Below, in pieces: positions 47,250 through 57,266 of a stretch of DNA of 64,000 nt. Within the stretch, counting starts at the first letter, position 1. Each line of letters begins with the position of its first letter. The DNA comes from Prostheceraeus crozeri (Eukaryota; Platyhelminthes; Polycladida; Euryleptidae). The notes below the pieces were generated by a model, which saw only the letters and a list, made by a program, of their open reading frames with translations, did no database searches and was not told the origin of the DNA. Location of the stretch: contig CAJQUW010015371.1 in assembly GCA_907163375.1 (NCBI GenBank), positions 124,001-188,000 of the forward strand, given 5' to 3'. Position numbers and translations under genes: made by a program.

Positions 47250-48270
47250 ATGGTGACAATTGTTTTCCTCAAATATATTTTCATCAGGTGGTCATCAAAT
47301 TTAATGCGTCTGGAATTGGATTGCTCAGACCTGTCGAGTCAGCTTTCAATTCATCAGTCAATACTTTCGAAAGGCAATTCTGTTCTGATTTGCTTAATGA
47401 GGAAATGAGTACTCAGTAGGCATGACAATTTTGGAAGAGAAGAACATGTTTTTTGTACAGGACCTGAGAGCAAAGCACCAAGCACACCGTATTGAACGAT
47501 TGGTCCATCTGAATCGATCAGATGAATGGAGGATCTCAGAAAACACCAAGCACACCAAGCACCAAACACCAAGCAAGTTCCCTTTCTCACTCAACCTGCG
47601 GCCTCAAAGCGGTGAAAGGGTGAAAACGGAGTCGCAATAAGGCTTTGTCGTCTGAAGCTCATGCTTCTTTGGGTTCTACCTTGTCGGAAAGGTTTATTGT
47701 CGGCGGTTTGTGACCGTGCTCCGGCTAACTAGCAGGCTCTGGAATATTATTTTTATTTTACTGGTCATTGAATTTATTTATGTTTGATTAATTTTTCACT
47801 CTTTTTCTCCACGTTTGTTTATTTTAAATGTGTGGTAGGCTTCGGCCGTCCCAATTAACACCACTCCCTGGTTTGCGAGATATGAACAGTCATCAGATGT
47901 TTCATGTTGTTGAATCAGGTTTTTGGGCATGGCACTTATTTGGCTCATTTGTGATCGAACTTCCTTCCACTGCTCTCTTTTGCACTTCCCCATTTGTTGC
48001 AGGTTAAGGTGTGACAGATCCAACGTATTCACGGCATACGGGCGTCAGGTAGTTCGAGGGTCCCGAACCCACTGGTAATGCTTTGGGAGGCAGGCCCGGT
48101 CAACTGCTCGAAAAAAGGCGGTACAGTTCCACTGCCACGGACATGCGTGGGTAGCTTTACTGAGGGGTTTAGCCCGTGTAGCTGTATCCGGTTCCTCTGT
48201 GGCCTACCTGACTTGTACCCATTGTTACGGCAAAGGGGTTCTCATTTGGGTTTCTTAAAGCTTTTGCGAC

Positions 48271-51200
48271 ATGAACTGTGCCTATAAGTGTCTTTTTTTG
48301 CATATTATTTATTGCAGCTTTGTTGCTATTATTTACGTTTTTCTGATGCCTTCCAAAGTTTCTTGTATCACTTTGTTGTACAGTATAATTTTCGTTTATT
48401 TGATTGATATTCTATGCGAAATTATGAAAATGAGAAAGACACACAAGAAACGTAGTCAAGCCGTCAAGCTCAAAACCCCTCTCAGGATCAGCTTCAGCAA
48501 CGTAAGAGGACTGAGGTCCAATTACGACGACATCAACATCTTCCTGCAAGGTAAGTCACCAGATCTTCTGGCCCTGTCGGAAACCAGGTTAGATCCCAGT
48601 GTGTCATCAAGCGACGTTACTCCTGATGGATACATATTTCACCGGATGGATAAAGCACCTTGTCATGGTCTTGGAGTCTATGCCAAGACAAGCCTTCCCT
48701 TGAGAAGGCTTTGTAGCTCAGAGGATCCAAGGCATGAGTATCTTGCCTTCATTGCGCCGCTGCAGAAGACCACTCTTCTTCTATTTTTCCTATACCGCTC
48801 TCCATCAACTAATGCGGATATTTTCAATGTTCTTTCTGACAAGATCGATTCTCTTCTACAAGAGTATCCCAGCGCTGAAGTTTCCGTTTTTGGTGACTTC
48901 AACGTGCACAATGTTGACTGGCTTGTGCACTCACGCACCACCGATCTCTCCGGTCAGGCAGCCCAGGATTTCGCTGTCTCTCACAACCTTAGTCAAATTG
49001 TCACTTGTCCTACCAGAGTGCCTGACCGAGCTGGGGATACTGGATATCTCCTTGACCTGTTTCTCACCTCAAATCCAACTTATTTTTCACACAAGGTTAC
49101 TTCTCCCCTCGGCACGTCTGATCACTGTGTTATCACAGTTTCTGGCAAACAAGTTTGCTCCACACCGTCTGCACCCTTCCATAGAACAGTTTATCAATTC
49201 TCCAAAGCAGACTGGTGTGGCTTCCGCACTTTTCTTAGTCAAGTTCAAGCTGAGAATTTGATTCTGAGCGAGAACGTCCACAAGTCGGCGCAAGAACTGA
49301 CAGAGTGGCTTCAGATAGGGATGTTGGCCTACATCCCTCACCGTACTTTCCAAATGAAGCCTCACTCACAACCTTGGTTTACACCAGAATGTGCAGCTGC
49401 AAGTTGCCAGCGTGACCACTTTTTCCATAAGTATAAGCGTGACAGTAGCGCTGGCAATCTTGAATTGTACAAAACCGCACGTAGACATTGCAAGGAAACC
49501 ATACATCAGGCCAAAAGCCGTTACGCTTTGTATGTACGGAAATCCATTGCTACCCAAAAGCTTGGCTCTAAGGACTTCTGGAGGATTTACAACAGTGTCA
49601 CCAATAGGAACAAATCCTCCATCCCAGCACTCCGTCATGCCGAAGTCAGTACTTCTATGGCGACAACCTCAGCAGACAAAGCCGAGCTTCTTTGCAAAGA
49701 GTTTGCAAAGAATTCGTCATTAGACGATGGAGGTAGAATTCCACCTCCAATTCCCATGCGCACTGATGAGACAGTTAGTCCTCCTTCAGTCACAGTCCGA
49801 AACGTCAAAAAGATCATCGCCGGTCTCGATAGCTCTAAGTCTAGTGGACCAGACGGCATCCCGGTTTCGGTCTTCAAGCATCTCTCACCTGAGCTTTCTC
49901 CACTTTTATCTAAACTGTTCAGTAGATGTGTATCCACCGGTGAGTTTCCCTCTTGTTGGAAAGTAGCTTCCGTGGTTCCAGTTCCAAAGAAAGGTTCTGA
50001 CTCATCTCTTCCATCTAGTTACCGTCCTATCAGCCTGCTTCCAATTGCTGGCAAGATTTTTGAAGCAGTGATTAACCAACACATTGTTAACTTCCTTGAA
50101 ACTCAGAACCTTCTATCAGAAGAACAGTATGGCTTCAGGCACTCTCGATCAACTGCAGATCTTCTTTCATATGTCACTGAACATGTGAGTCGTGTCCTTG
50201 ACAGACAAGGTGAGACGAGATCAGTTGCCTTGGATATTTCCAAGGCATTCGATAAAGTCTGGCATCAGGGACTCCTTATGAAGCTAAAGTCCTATGGAGT
50301 TGCTGATCAACTCCACAAACTTCTTGCTTCTTTCCTTAGTGACAGGCAGATATCTGTCGTCTTAGATGGCCAAAAGTCTTCCACCAAGTTTGTCAATGCA
50401 GGAGTTCCTCAAGGGTCAATTTTGGGACCCACTCTTTTTCTGCTGTACATCAACGACCTCCCAGACTGCCTAGTGAGTAAATTGGTGATGTATGCAGATG
50501 ACACAACACTCTTCAATTCCAATGAGCGACTCGCTAAAAACACTCAGCAACGTCAGCAGTTATGCGACGTTCTTAATGAAGACTTACGCAGGGTCTCAGA
50601 ATGGGGCGCCAATTGGCTTGTTTCCTTCAATCCTTCAAAAACTCAGAGTATTCTGCACTCACGACTTAAAGGAGATGATGATCATAGCATTAAGATGTCA
50701 GATAATAGGATCAGAGAACAAGATTCCATCTCCTTCCTTGGATTAGCGGTTACGAAAGACTTGTCATGGAAACCGTACATCCAATCCATTAGCAAGCAGG
50801 CAGCTCAACGCATTGGTAGTCTCTATCGTGCCAGCAGCTATCTTCCACCACAGACTGTCTGCTATCTTTACAAGTCCACTATTCGTCCTCTGATGGAGTA
50901 TTGTTGTCATCTGTGGGCAGGCGCCCCACAAACGCATCTTAACCTCCTTGAACGGGTTGAGAAACGTGTCAAGAATCTCATGGGTGAAAAACTTGCTAGC
51001 AAGTTGCAGCCGCTCTCCGTCAGACGGGATGTTGCTTCACTCAGTCTCTTCTACAGGTACTATTTCGGTAGAAGCAGCTCTGCAGTAAATGAGTGCGTAC
51101 CCAAACCTAAGATCTTCTCCAGAAGCACACGCAGAGCTAATGCACTCACATGCTATAATGTGAGCTTAGAACGCGCACGTACTGTGAGTCGCTCGAAAAG

Positions 51201-51318
51201 CTTTTTTGTTCGCACGGCACAGCTTTGGAATCAGCTTCCCCAGACCACTTTCCCTGACCAATACAATCTTGATACTTTCAAGAGGCGTGCGAATAGGTTT
51301 CTGATGGGGGCAGCTTAA
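48271..51318 (+). CDS. LINE ORF2: AP-endonuclease plus reverse transcriptase, 1,015 codons
   Basis: The endonuclease domain spans about residues 72-290, with ISFSNVRGL (73-81), LSETR (102-106), FGDFN (197-201) and GTSDHCVI (271-278). The reverse transcriptase spans about 555-790, with [22 protein letters not shown] (642-655), [20 protein letters not shown] and MYADDTTL (730-737). After it comes a thumb and a Cys/His-containing [12 protein letters not shown] segment found in this LINE group. No stop or frameshift interrupts it, which implies recent activity. The first 50 residues are strongly hydrophobic and are probably translated leader; the Met at [12 protein letters not shown] (about residue 52) is a better start. 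Adjacent ORFs in other frames are shadows. Confidence 0.92.
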   Translation: MNCAYKCLFLHIIYCSFVAIIYVFLMPSKVSCITLLYSIIFVYLIDILCEIMKMRKTHKKRSQAVKLKTPLRISFSNVRGLRSNYDDINIFLQGKSPDLLALSETRLDPSVSSSDVTPDGYIFHRMDKAPCHGLGVYAKTSLPLRRLCSSEDPRHEYLAFIAPLQKTTLLLFFLYRSPSTNADIFNVLSDKIDSLLQEYPSAEVSVFGDFNVHNVDWLVHSRTTDLSGQAAQDFAVSHNLSQIVTCPTRVPDRAGDTGYLLDLFLTSNPTYFSHKVTSPLGTSDHCVITVSGKQVCSTPSAPFHRTVYQFSKADWCGFRTFLSQVQAENLILSENVHKSAQELTEWLQIGMLAYIPHRTFQMKPHSQPWFTPECAAASCQRDHFFHKYKRDSSAGNLELYKTARRHCKETIHQAKSRYALYVRKSIATQKLGSKDFWRIYNSVTNRNKSSIPALRHAEVSTSMATTSADKAELLCKEFAKNSSLDDGGRIPPPIPMRTDETVSPPSVTVRNVKKIIAGLDSSKSSGPDGIPVSVFKHLSPELSPLLSKLFSRCVSTGEFPSCWKVASVVPVPKKGSDSSLPSSYRPISLLPIAGKIFEAVINQHIVNFLETQNLLSEEQYGFRHSRSTADLLSYVTEHVSRVLDRQGETRSVALDISKAFDKVWHQGLLMKLKSYGVADQLHKLLASFLSDRQISVVLDGQKSSTKFVNAGVPQGSILGPTLFLLYINDLPDCLVSKLVMYADDTTLFNSNERLAKNTQQRQQLCDVLNEDLRRVSEWGANWLVSFNPSKTQSILHSRLKGDDDHSIKMSDNRIREQDSISFLGLAVTKDLSWKPYIQSISKQAAQRIGSLYRASSYLPPQTVCYLYKSTIRPLMEYCCHLWAGAPQTHLNLLERVEKRVKNLMGEKLASKLQPLSVRRDVASLSLFYRYYFGRSSSAVNECVPKPKIFSRSTRRANALTCYNVSLERARTVSRSKSFFVRTAQLWNQLPQTTFPDQYNLDTFKRRANRFLMGAA

Positions 51319-51388
51319 TCAGATTATAAGATTTGTTTTTTTTTTAATTTATTTACAGTAATACAATTTATTAGTTTTTCATTGAGTA

Positions 51389-51428
51389 ACCCCTAGCTTC
51401 GTTCATGGCTCATAGCTGTGCTAGGGGT
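51389..51428 (+). other. 3' UTR stem-loop of the LINE
   Basis: ACCCCTAGC (51,389-51,397) pairs with GCTAGGGGT (51,420-51,428) around a 22-base loop, just before the poly(A) tail. Such 3' hairpins are recognised by the LINE's own reverse transcriptase in several clades; that role here is inference. Confidence 0.65.
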
Positions 51429-51479
51429 GAAAATTCAGTAAAAAAAAAAAAAAAAAAAAGCAAAGTCAGCTCCGATCAG

Positions 51480-51925
51480 AACTTCAACGTCAAACCAAGC
51501 TTCATCAAAAGAATCGGCAAGCTGTCTGTTAGGTAATTTGTTTGAGAGTTTTTATCTAGACCAACCTGTTTGATTGATCTTAACTATCTCTGGTACTGCT
51601 AGATAGTGGATCGTGATCGGATTTTTTATAGTCACAGTGGTCAAACTGACGTCACCGTTTATGATTGACGAGCTACCACCAAACGGTGAAGCGTTTTTGA
51701 CAGGCAGTTTTCAGCTGTACGTTGCTTTGCATAGCTCCTTTGAGAGCCCTCGTCTCTGAGAATATTTGCATTTGATCTGCTTTCACCGGAAACAATTAAG
51801 GACCTTCTGGTTTTCAATATGACGGTTGAGAGGTTGCTACTTTGAGATCCTACAGACATACAAATTGTTTCGTGATCATTTGCTGGAAGGCCTGTACGGC
51901 GAGGTGCTTCAAGACTAGACACGTT
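51480..51925 (-). pseudogene. BEL/Pao protease region
   Basis: The minus strand shows a segment around DEGSQRSYAKQRTAE, matching the BEL/Pao aspartic-protease D-G-G-S-Q-R-S-Y motif. Nearer the LINE is WFDVEVLIGADF, the conserved end of that domain. It is broken and abuts the inserted LINE. Confidence 0.65.
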
Positions 51926-53184
51926 TTTGTGTATGAAAGGAACGTTTGTTCGACTGGAACGACTCGACGAGTTCTGAAACGACTATGAGTATTTGAATCG
52001 AGTTGGCGAACATGTGTAAAAAAAATACCTCGTGTTTGTATAACCTTTTTATTTCGATTGCATTGAATTTCTTCATTGACCTATCACTTTAGCGTTTTTA
52101 TTCAGCATTATGTTTTGGTCACAGCAATATTGAAGTCGCAATGAATTGTTCCCTAAATTCAGTCACATTTAACGACGGCCAATCACATCAGTCAAAAAGG
52201 GAGAAGATTAACTATTCCTATTTCAAAAACATAGCTTTGCAAAACGAAATTCGGACCTGTTATTTTAGCTTATCAGACAGTATGATGCACTGTTCTCTAA
52301 AGTGATAACTAGACAAGCTGTTTGATTGCAGTAGACTGAATAGATTACTAGTAGATAAAGACACAAAAATCGATTACGGCATATTGCCGGATATTACGGC
52401 AGCACACGCAAGAAGTTGCAGTGAATAAAAGTTTTTCATTCATTCATTGCAATATTGGAAAACGAGCTCCGTTAATTTTTATAAATATTAAATAATAGGT
52501 CTTCCTCTGAGATTTAACAGCAACCAGTAGACGTAGCACTTCATAACTGCGAAAAAGACAGGTTTAAGTTAACTCGTTAAAGATGAAATTGGTCTTTTGT
52601 CAATTTCCTAATAGTAACTGAGCGATGCTCTCTCTCACCCTGTACGGTATTCATAATAGTGGCACGCTTGTTTAATAATTGTTGTATAATATGCCTACAA
52701 GCTGAAATATATACCTTGCTTCAACGAAAGGTTTTAAAAAATTTATTGCAAAAATAAATCGAATAATTGATTGCATGCATAGATTGTTTTATATTTGTTT
52801 AATGTGTATCTAATGTCCACAAATACTGTATTTAGTAAATGATAATCCACTCAATCGATCAACGATTTGCGTCGCCATATACCTTATTTTCTTATTCTTT
52901 TCATTGCCTTTATTGACCTAAGTAGGCCTAAACACATATTTGTCTCTTAATATCGATGTAAACTTTGTCCGACTCGACTCGAGGCTGACAAAAACCCGAC
53001 TCGCAGGGCCCTAGTGCGAACCTGTGTTTTGACAAATATGAATATACATCGTGAATTGCTCTCAGACTTTCCTTCATAAACTCGTGGTCGAAATGAAGCT
53101 GAGTCAAAAATTCATCGCTCTCGATGAAGTCGTCCGAGTAAGTCTCCGTGATCAACAGATCAAGTTTCCTAATATCCTCAAGTT
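51926..53184. other. No gene identified
   Basis: Apart from the minus-strand frame at 52,928-53,215, listed separately, nothing is supported. Confidence 0.4.
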
Positions 53185-53215
53185 CAGGCCTGTGATTACT
53201 CCTCAAATTCCTCAA
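52928..53215 (-). other. Coding-like frame of unknown origin next to a hAT end
   Basis: The peptide contains KLDLLITETYSDDFIESDEF and HFDHEFMKESLRAIHDVYSY, helical and clearly non-random. It lies on the same strand as the BEL/Pao remnant, where gag sequence would be expected, but I do not recognise it as gag. The first residues run into the neighbouring hAT-like element, which cuts it off. It may instead be a host exon. Confidence 0.3.
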
Positions 53216-55392
53216 ATTTGTTTATTATTCCTCAAATCCTCAAAAATTCTTCAAATATAGCTAAACTATGAGAATTTCCTCAAATATGACACACCAGACT
53301 AAATGTAGGATAGTGTATTGTTTTTTGGCGAATGGCGATGATGTGTAAACTTCCAATCAAGAAGCTAAGATAGAATCCTATAACATGTATCCTACATCCA
53401 TACTGCTAATCATGAATCACTCATGATTTATAACTTCACAATTTTCTCTTACCCACCTGGTAGATTTTAGATAGCGTAATCCCGCGGTGCTAGCTAGATC
53501 TGATATTTTGATTGGAAACAGACCTGTCCTTTTATCATCTGAATGGGCAGACTGTTAAATAGAATCTTTTCAATATAGAAGTGATAAACATAATTTTGAA
53601 AAGAACGACTTACTCGCCAATTCATTACACATGAGGAGAGGAGAACCGTTGTTTGTCCTTCTAGTGAGCATTTTTAAATTTTTAGACATTTTACGATGTA
53701 ATAATTTTTTTAAAATCATATTTAGCATATCAAAAATTAACCAGTCGTTAGCTTGTTTTTTGATTTTGTTACCTTGACGCACTTTTTTCTATGTTGAATT
53801 GATCTTGTTTCACGTCGTTTCCATTTCTGTTCGTCCGGACTTATTTTGCTAAGCAGAGAAGTTGTCCGAAGTTATTGTCTGTCGAACTCATTAGTGCAAT
53901 ACTTCCACGTATTTAATGAGTGAAGCACTGCGATCAACCCACAGAAATTGTATATTTGAACACTGTCAGCAATTTTTTACTTCTAACTTCATAATAATGC
54001 TTAGAATTCCAACAATAAAATGCTTATTCAATTATTTTCATTAATTCTCTTGACCTGTTTCAAAACCTTCTCTATATATTTCTGCGACTATAGGGTTGCT
54101 AAATGCATGCCTGTACTTCTTAAAGAACTTATGGATATCGATCTTCTATATCCATCATGTGATAGCATATAGGTAGCCCGGCTCACTTGGATTTCAGTGC
54201 TCTTATCAACTGAAGCGTTTGTTTCACTCACTCTCCTCCATTATATTTTCGCTGAACATGAACACATCCGACGGGGTAAAGCGGATGGTCCCTAAATTGG
54301 GTGTCTATCTGCCTCCTGGTCATTAGCGTGCGGGGGTTGGAAGCGCGTGAAACTCTGCTATCCCATGAGTCTTTTTGCAGCTACGTTTTCCAGGGTCTGC
54401 TGAACGACATTTATTCTGAATGAATTATTCACTTATAATCGTTTTCATAATTTTCTGAACGCAGGTTGGTGTGAAACTAGTGCACACATTGCTTATCGTT
54501 GTATGTGAACTTAGATTAATTAAGACATTGAACCACATAGTACTGGGTTGGTAAATTTTCAACCTGGGGCTACTGCAAGATGTGGACGTCAATATCTCGG
54601 CGCAACTTCATGCGAATAGAGGTGATAATCTTTCACTCTTTGCCTGTATGAGACCAACAACTCAACTGGCAAGCCTGTTCCTGACACTTGTTTTGTGTTG
54701 TATGAGAGAATTCATGTTTATTTGAATGTAGATCGGAGCGATATGATCAAACGCTAACAAGTAAACAAAACCCACCAAAACTTATGTAGCATAAAGAAAA
54801 ATTATTTAGTGTGTAATGTGGCGTATCCTTCATAATAAATTACTGACTTTGTTTAAGTCACAAGCATTCCGTCAACGATTTTAAGCTTTCTATACTTATG
54901 GGTTACTCTCCTCCCAAATTTGTTTAAAAGTCCGTAAACATTAATCGTAGCAAAGCCCCAGATGCATGTGGTTGAGGATATATCTAGGATAATCCTACAT
55001 TCAAAAAATTACAGTATACAAATCTGAGAAGCATCATTGAATTGGAGACGATAGCGTGAAGCAGAGCGATATCAGCAGCTTGATCTGACATCCTCTGTTC
55101 GACACATTCTAAGCAAATAATACTTGAGGCAGCAAATTGATTTCGTAACAACGCGGGAAGTGATTATGACCAAGTCATTATTCCTTTGCAATATACACAA
55201 CTTCAAAAAGTGGGGTGTGGTCAACCCTTGGGTTACCTTCTTCGTTGTGACTTTCATGACTTGAAGTTAGGCCCAAAATCCGTGCTAAAATTTGTAGTTT
55301 TTCTTACAATCATCATACTACGCTCCGTTTCCATTCCTCAAATTTTTCACAAAAAAATCCTCAATTTTTTTCATAGGCTAATCACAGGCCTG
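53185..55392. mobile_element. Non-autonomous hAT-like element
   Basis: The left end CAGGCCTGTGATTA is repeated exactly as the complement of the right end. The flanking hexamers CAAGTT and CATGTT are a likely 6-bp target duplication with one mismatch. Both subterminal regions are rich in CCTCAAAT or its complement (TTTGAGG). There is no transposase ORF inside. Length is 2,208 bp. Confidence 0.7.
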
Positions 55393-56722
55393 CATGTTTC
55401 GTCTTGAGAAATGCAAGATCGAAGTCAATACTGTCTGTATCTGGTAATTCACTAGAAATTAACGTCCTTACATTGAAGGAAGCCTATTCCACAACCTTGG
55501 CACTGTCCTATGAAGGAAGGATATCCTGGAATGTTCTGTTCTGTGCTACAACGAATAAGAGGGACAAGGTATGGCTTTGTGTAGTCGCTTCCTTTTGTGC
55601 ATCTGGTGAAAAATCGAGGATGCGGGGTAACCGAAGGAAGCTCATCAGAACAATGACCGTAGCAACAACGATGGAAGAGGGAAAGACAAGACTGCTTTTC
55701 GCTGTCTGAGTGATGCTAAATTTGAAATGAGACTAGCAGATATCAAGCGAACTGCCTTGCGATGAAAACGAACAATAATATCTAAGCGCTCTCAGCATCT
55801 GAGGATCAAACTTGTGATCAAAGCTCCATCGCAAGACGAACGTGAGTCTTATGAAGTACGAACATCTGCTCAGGACTGAGGTAAGCATAGGCTCGAAACA
55901 ATACTCCAAGACGTTGGGAAGATCATCGGGCCACTTGGCCGATGTGGACTGACAGTCAGACAGTAGCGCACTAAGCTAAGAACTGCTCTTCACTGAAAAG
56001 CTATGGTCTGTCATAGCGATTTTACACCTGTCTTGGACACGCTTATGAGAGAATTGACCGAGTCTTGCTTTCGTTGAACATGACTCGGTTGGAGCGACCC
56101 CTTGACAAAACTCTCAATAGAGGAGTTCAATGTCACTCTATCTTGTTCTAGAGATGATGGCTGCAAGTCCTCTGACTCGGATGGGAGAGGGATGTATGAA
56201 GAATGGAGTCATCCCTCTCCAAACCAGAATTCGCCAACTGGAGTTAATGGGAACAGCTTGATCGAAGATACTTTATAGTTTACATGTAGTTCATTTGTGT
56301 AGACTGGTATAGCACTATTTCTTAACATGCATCCGAATTATTCGAGGTATTTGCGAAAGGGATCTCACACCCCGGGGAATTATAGATAATCTATAGTTCC
56401 CTGGTTCCCCCACAAGTGATTAAATCCGCGCATACCCACCTTTTATATAGCCGATCACGAACAAATGCATTCAAAGTTTGAATTTCTGCCTAATCTTTGG
56501 AGCTATCGAAGTCAATAGACTCTTATTCTAATTCATCGACTAGGACAAAGAATTTTACATTAACCGCCAAGCTTCCATTATTCAATCCATAGCTCCAATA
56601 AACTTAAAGCTTCTTATTTGAGTTTTATTACTAGCTTTTCGCATGATTGTGACTGACAGTATTTAGTTGGTAGAAACGGACTCAGTTTTGAATCGGCAAC
56701 GGCATGCATTTTCTCATTTCAG
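55393..56722. other. No gene seen; upstream region of RPL35A
   Basis: No transposon ends are recognised. A non-coding first exon and the promoter of RPL35A must lie here or just upstream, because the coding exon is preceded by a splice acceptor. I cannot place a pyrimidine-tract transcription start with confidence. Confidence 0.4.
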
Positions 56723-56921
56723 ATATGGCAGATGAACAAAAGACGGTCGTTTCACGACAACCGGGTAGACTATACGTAAAAGCTGTGTTCACTGGCTACA
56801 AACGTGGCCTGCGAAATCAGCACGAAAACACAGCTTTGTTGCGTATTGATGGAGTTACGGGTCGAAAGGAGGCAGATTTCTACTTGGGAAAACGTTGCGC
56901 TTACGTATATCGGGCTCAAAC
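56723..56921 (+). CDS. RPL35A: Ribosomal protein eL33 (RPL35A), first coding exon
   Basis: This is a component of the large cytosolic ribosomal subunit. The exon is bounded by an acceptor (TTTTCTCATTTCAG) and a donor (AAAC/GTAAGT). ATG is at 56,725, two bases into the exon, so an untranslated exon lies upstream. It encodes 65 complete codons: an N-terminal [14 protein letters not shown] extension, then [29 protein letters not shown] and [12 protein letters not shown], which closely follow the animal protein up to about residue 55 of the human sequence. The second half of the protein (from the NTVTPGG region to the IRVMLYPS end) is not found in the remaining 7 kb. The intron is therefore long or this is a partial copy. 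The perfect splice sites and intact frame favour a real gene. Confidence 0.9.
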
Positions 56922-57044
56922 GTAAGTAATTAATTAATCAAATTCGTCAAATTGTCCTTATAATGAAAAGGGATAAACGCTAGGTCAAGTTACCATGAAT
57001 AAGATGTGCAGTAAGTAAGGCTCGAAGCTGCGACCACCCAGGTT

Positions 57045-57266
57045 ATCTAGACATTTTTTACGGATTTTACGTCACTTTTTACCCCTACTGGGGCCTTGGA
57101 CGGTGCTGACTTAAGTCAGACTTTGTTTGGAGCGTTGTGGTGCTTTGTAGTCCGGATGCCCTTCCTGCCGACTTCCAATGACACTTTCTGGGTTCGACCT
57201 GTGGACCATGAGATTGCTAGTCCAAGTACGCAACCACTGTGCCACGGACACCCCTGGTACTGCATG
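57045..57266 (-). mobile_element. tRNA-derived SINE
   Basis: On the minus strand a polymerase III A box TGGCACAGTGG (57,234-57,244) is followed by a B box AGGTCGAACCC (57,190-57,200) at tRNA-like spacing. Next comes GGCAGGAAGGGCATCCGGAC, a conserved body motif seen in invertebrate SINEs, and a tail rich in TAAAA. It lies in the intron of RPL35A if that gene continues. Target duplications were not found. Confidence 0.7.

Larger units (their letters stand above)
47650..51460 (+). mobile_element. Non-LTR retrotransposon (Jockey/CR1-group LINE), apparently intact at the 3' end
   Basis: A single long endonuclease-RT ORF is followed by a 3' untranslated region with a stem-loop and a 21-base A tail (51,440-51,460). 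The tail is followed by BEL/Pao protease sequence on the other strand, so the LINE inserted in that remnant. The 5' boundary is uncertain. The region 47,650-48,270 has no ORF but looks like a LINE leader (GTGACAGATCCAACGTATTC, GGGAGGCAGGCCCGGTCAAC). I could not find a target duplication of the sequence after the tail. Confidence 0.85.
41900..51925 (-). mobile_element. BEL/Pao LTR retroelement, old and broken, with nested insertions
   Basis: Three blocks in correct order on the minus strand identify a BEL/Pao pol: protease (about 51,480-51,925), reverse transcriptase/RNase H (about 46,430-47,250) and integrase with its upstream spacer (about 41,900-43,145). The element is broken in many places (well over ten) and is interrupted by a LINE and by a hAT-like element. 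No LTR pair can be delimited. Gag would be expected above 51.9 kb; the unassigned minus-strand frame at 52,928-53,215 is a candidate but is not recognised. It is clearly the oldest layer of this nest. Confidence 0.75.

Noticed and set aside
48678-50746. Several shorter ORFs inside the LINE in other frames
   Set aside because: They are shadows of the 1,015-codon endonuclease-RT frame.
53186-53290. CCTCAAAT-rich stretch as a separate satellite
   Set aside because: It is the subterminal region of the hAT-like element, with a similar stretch near its other end, so it was not listed separately.
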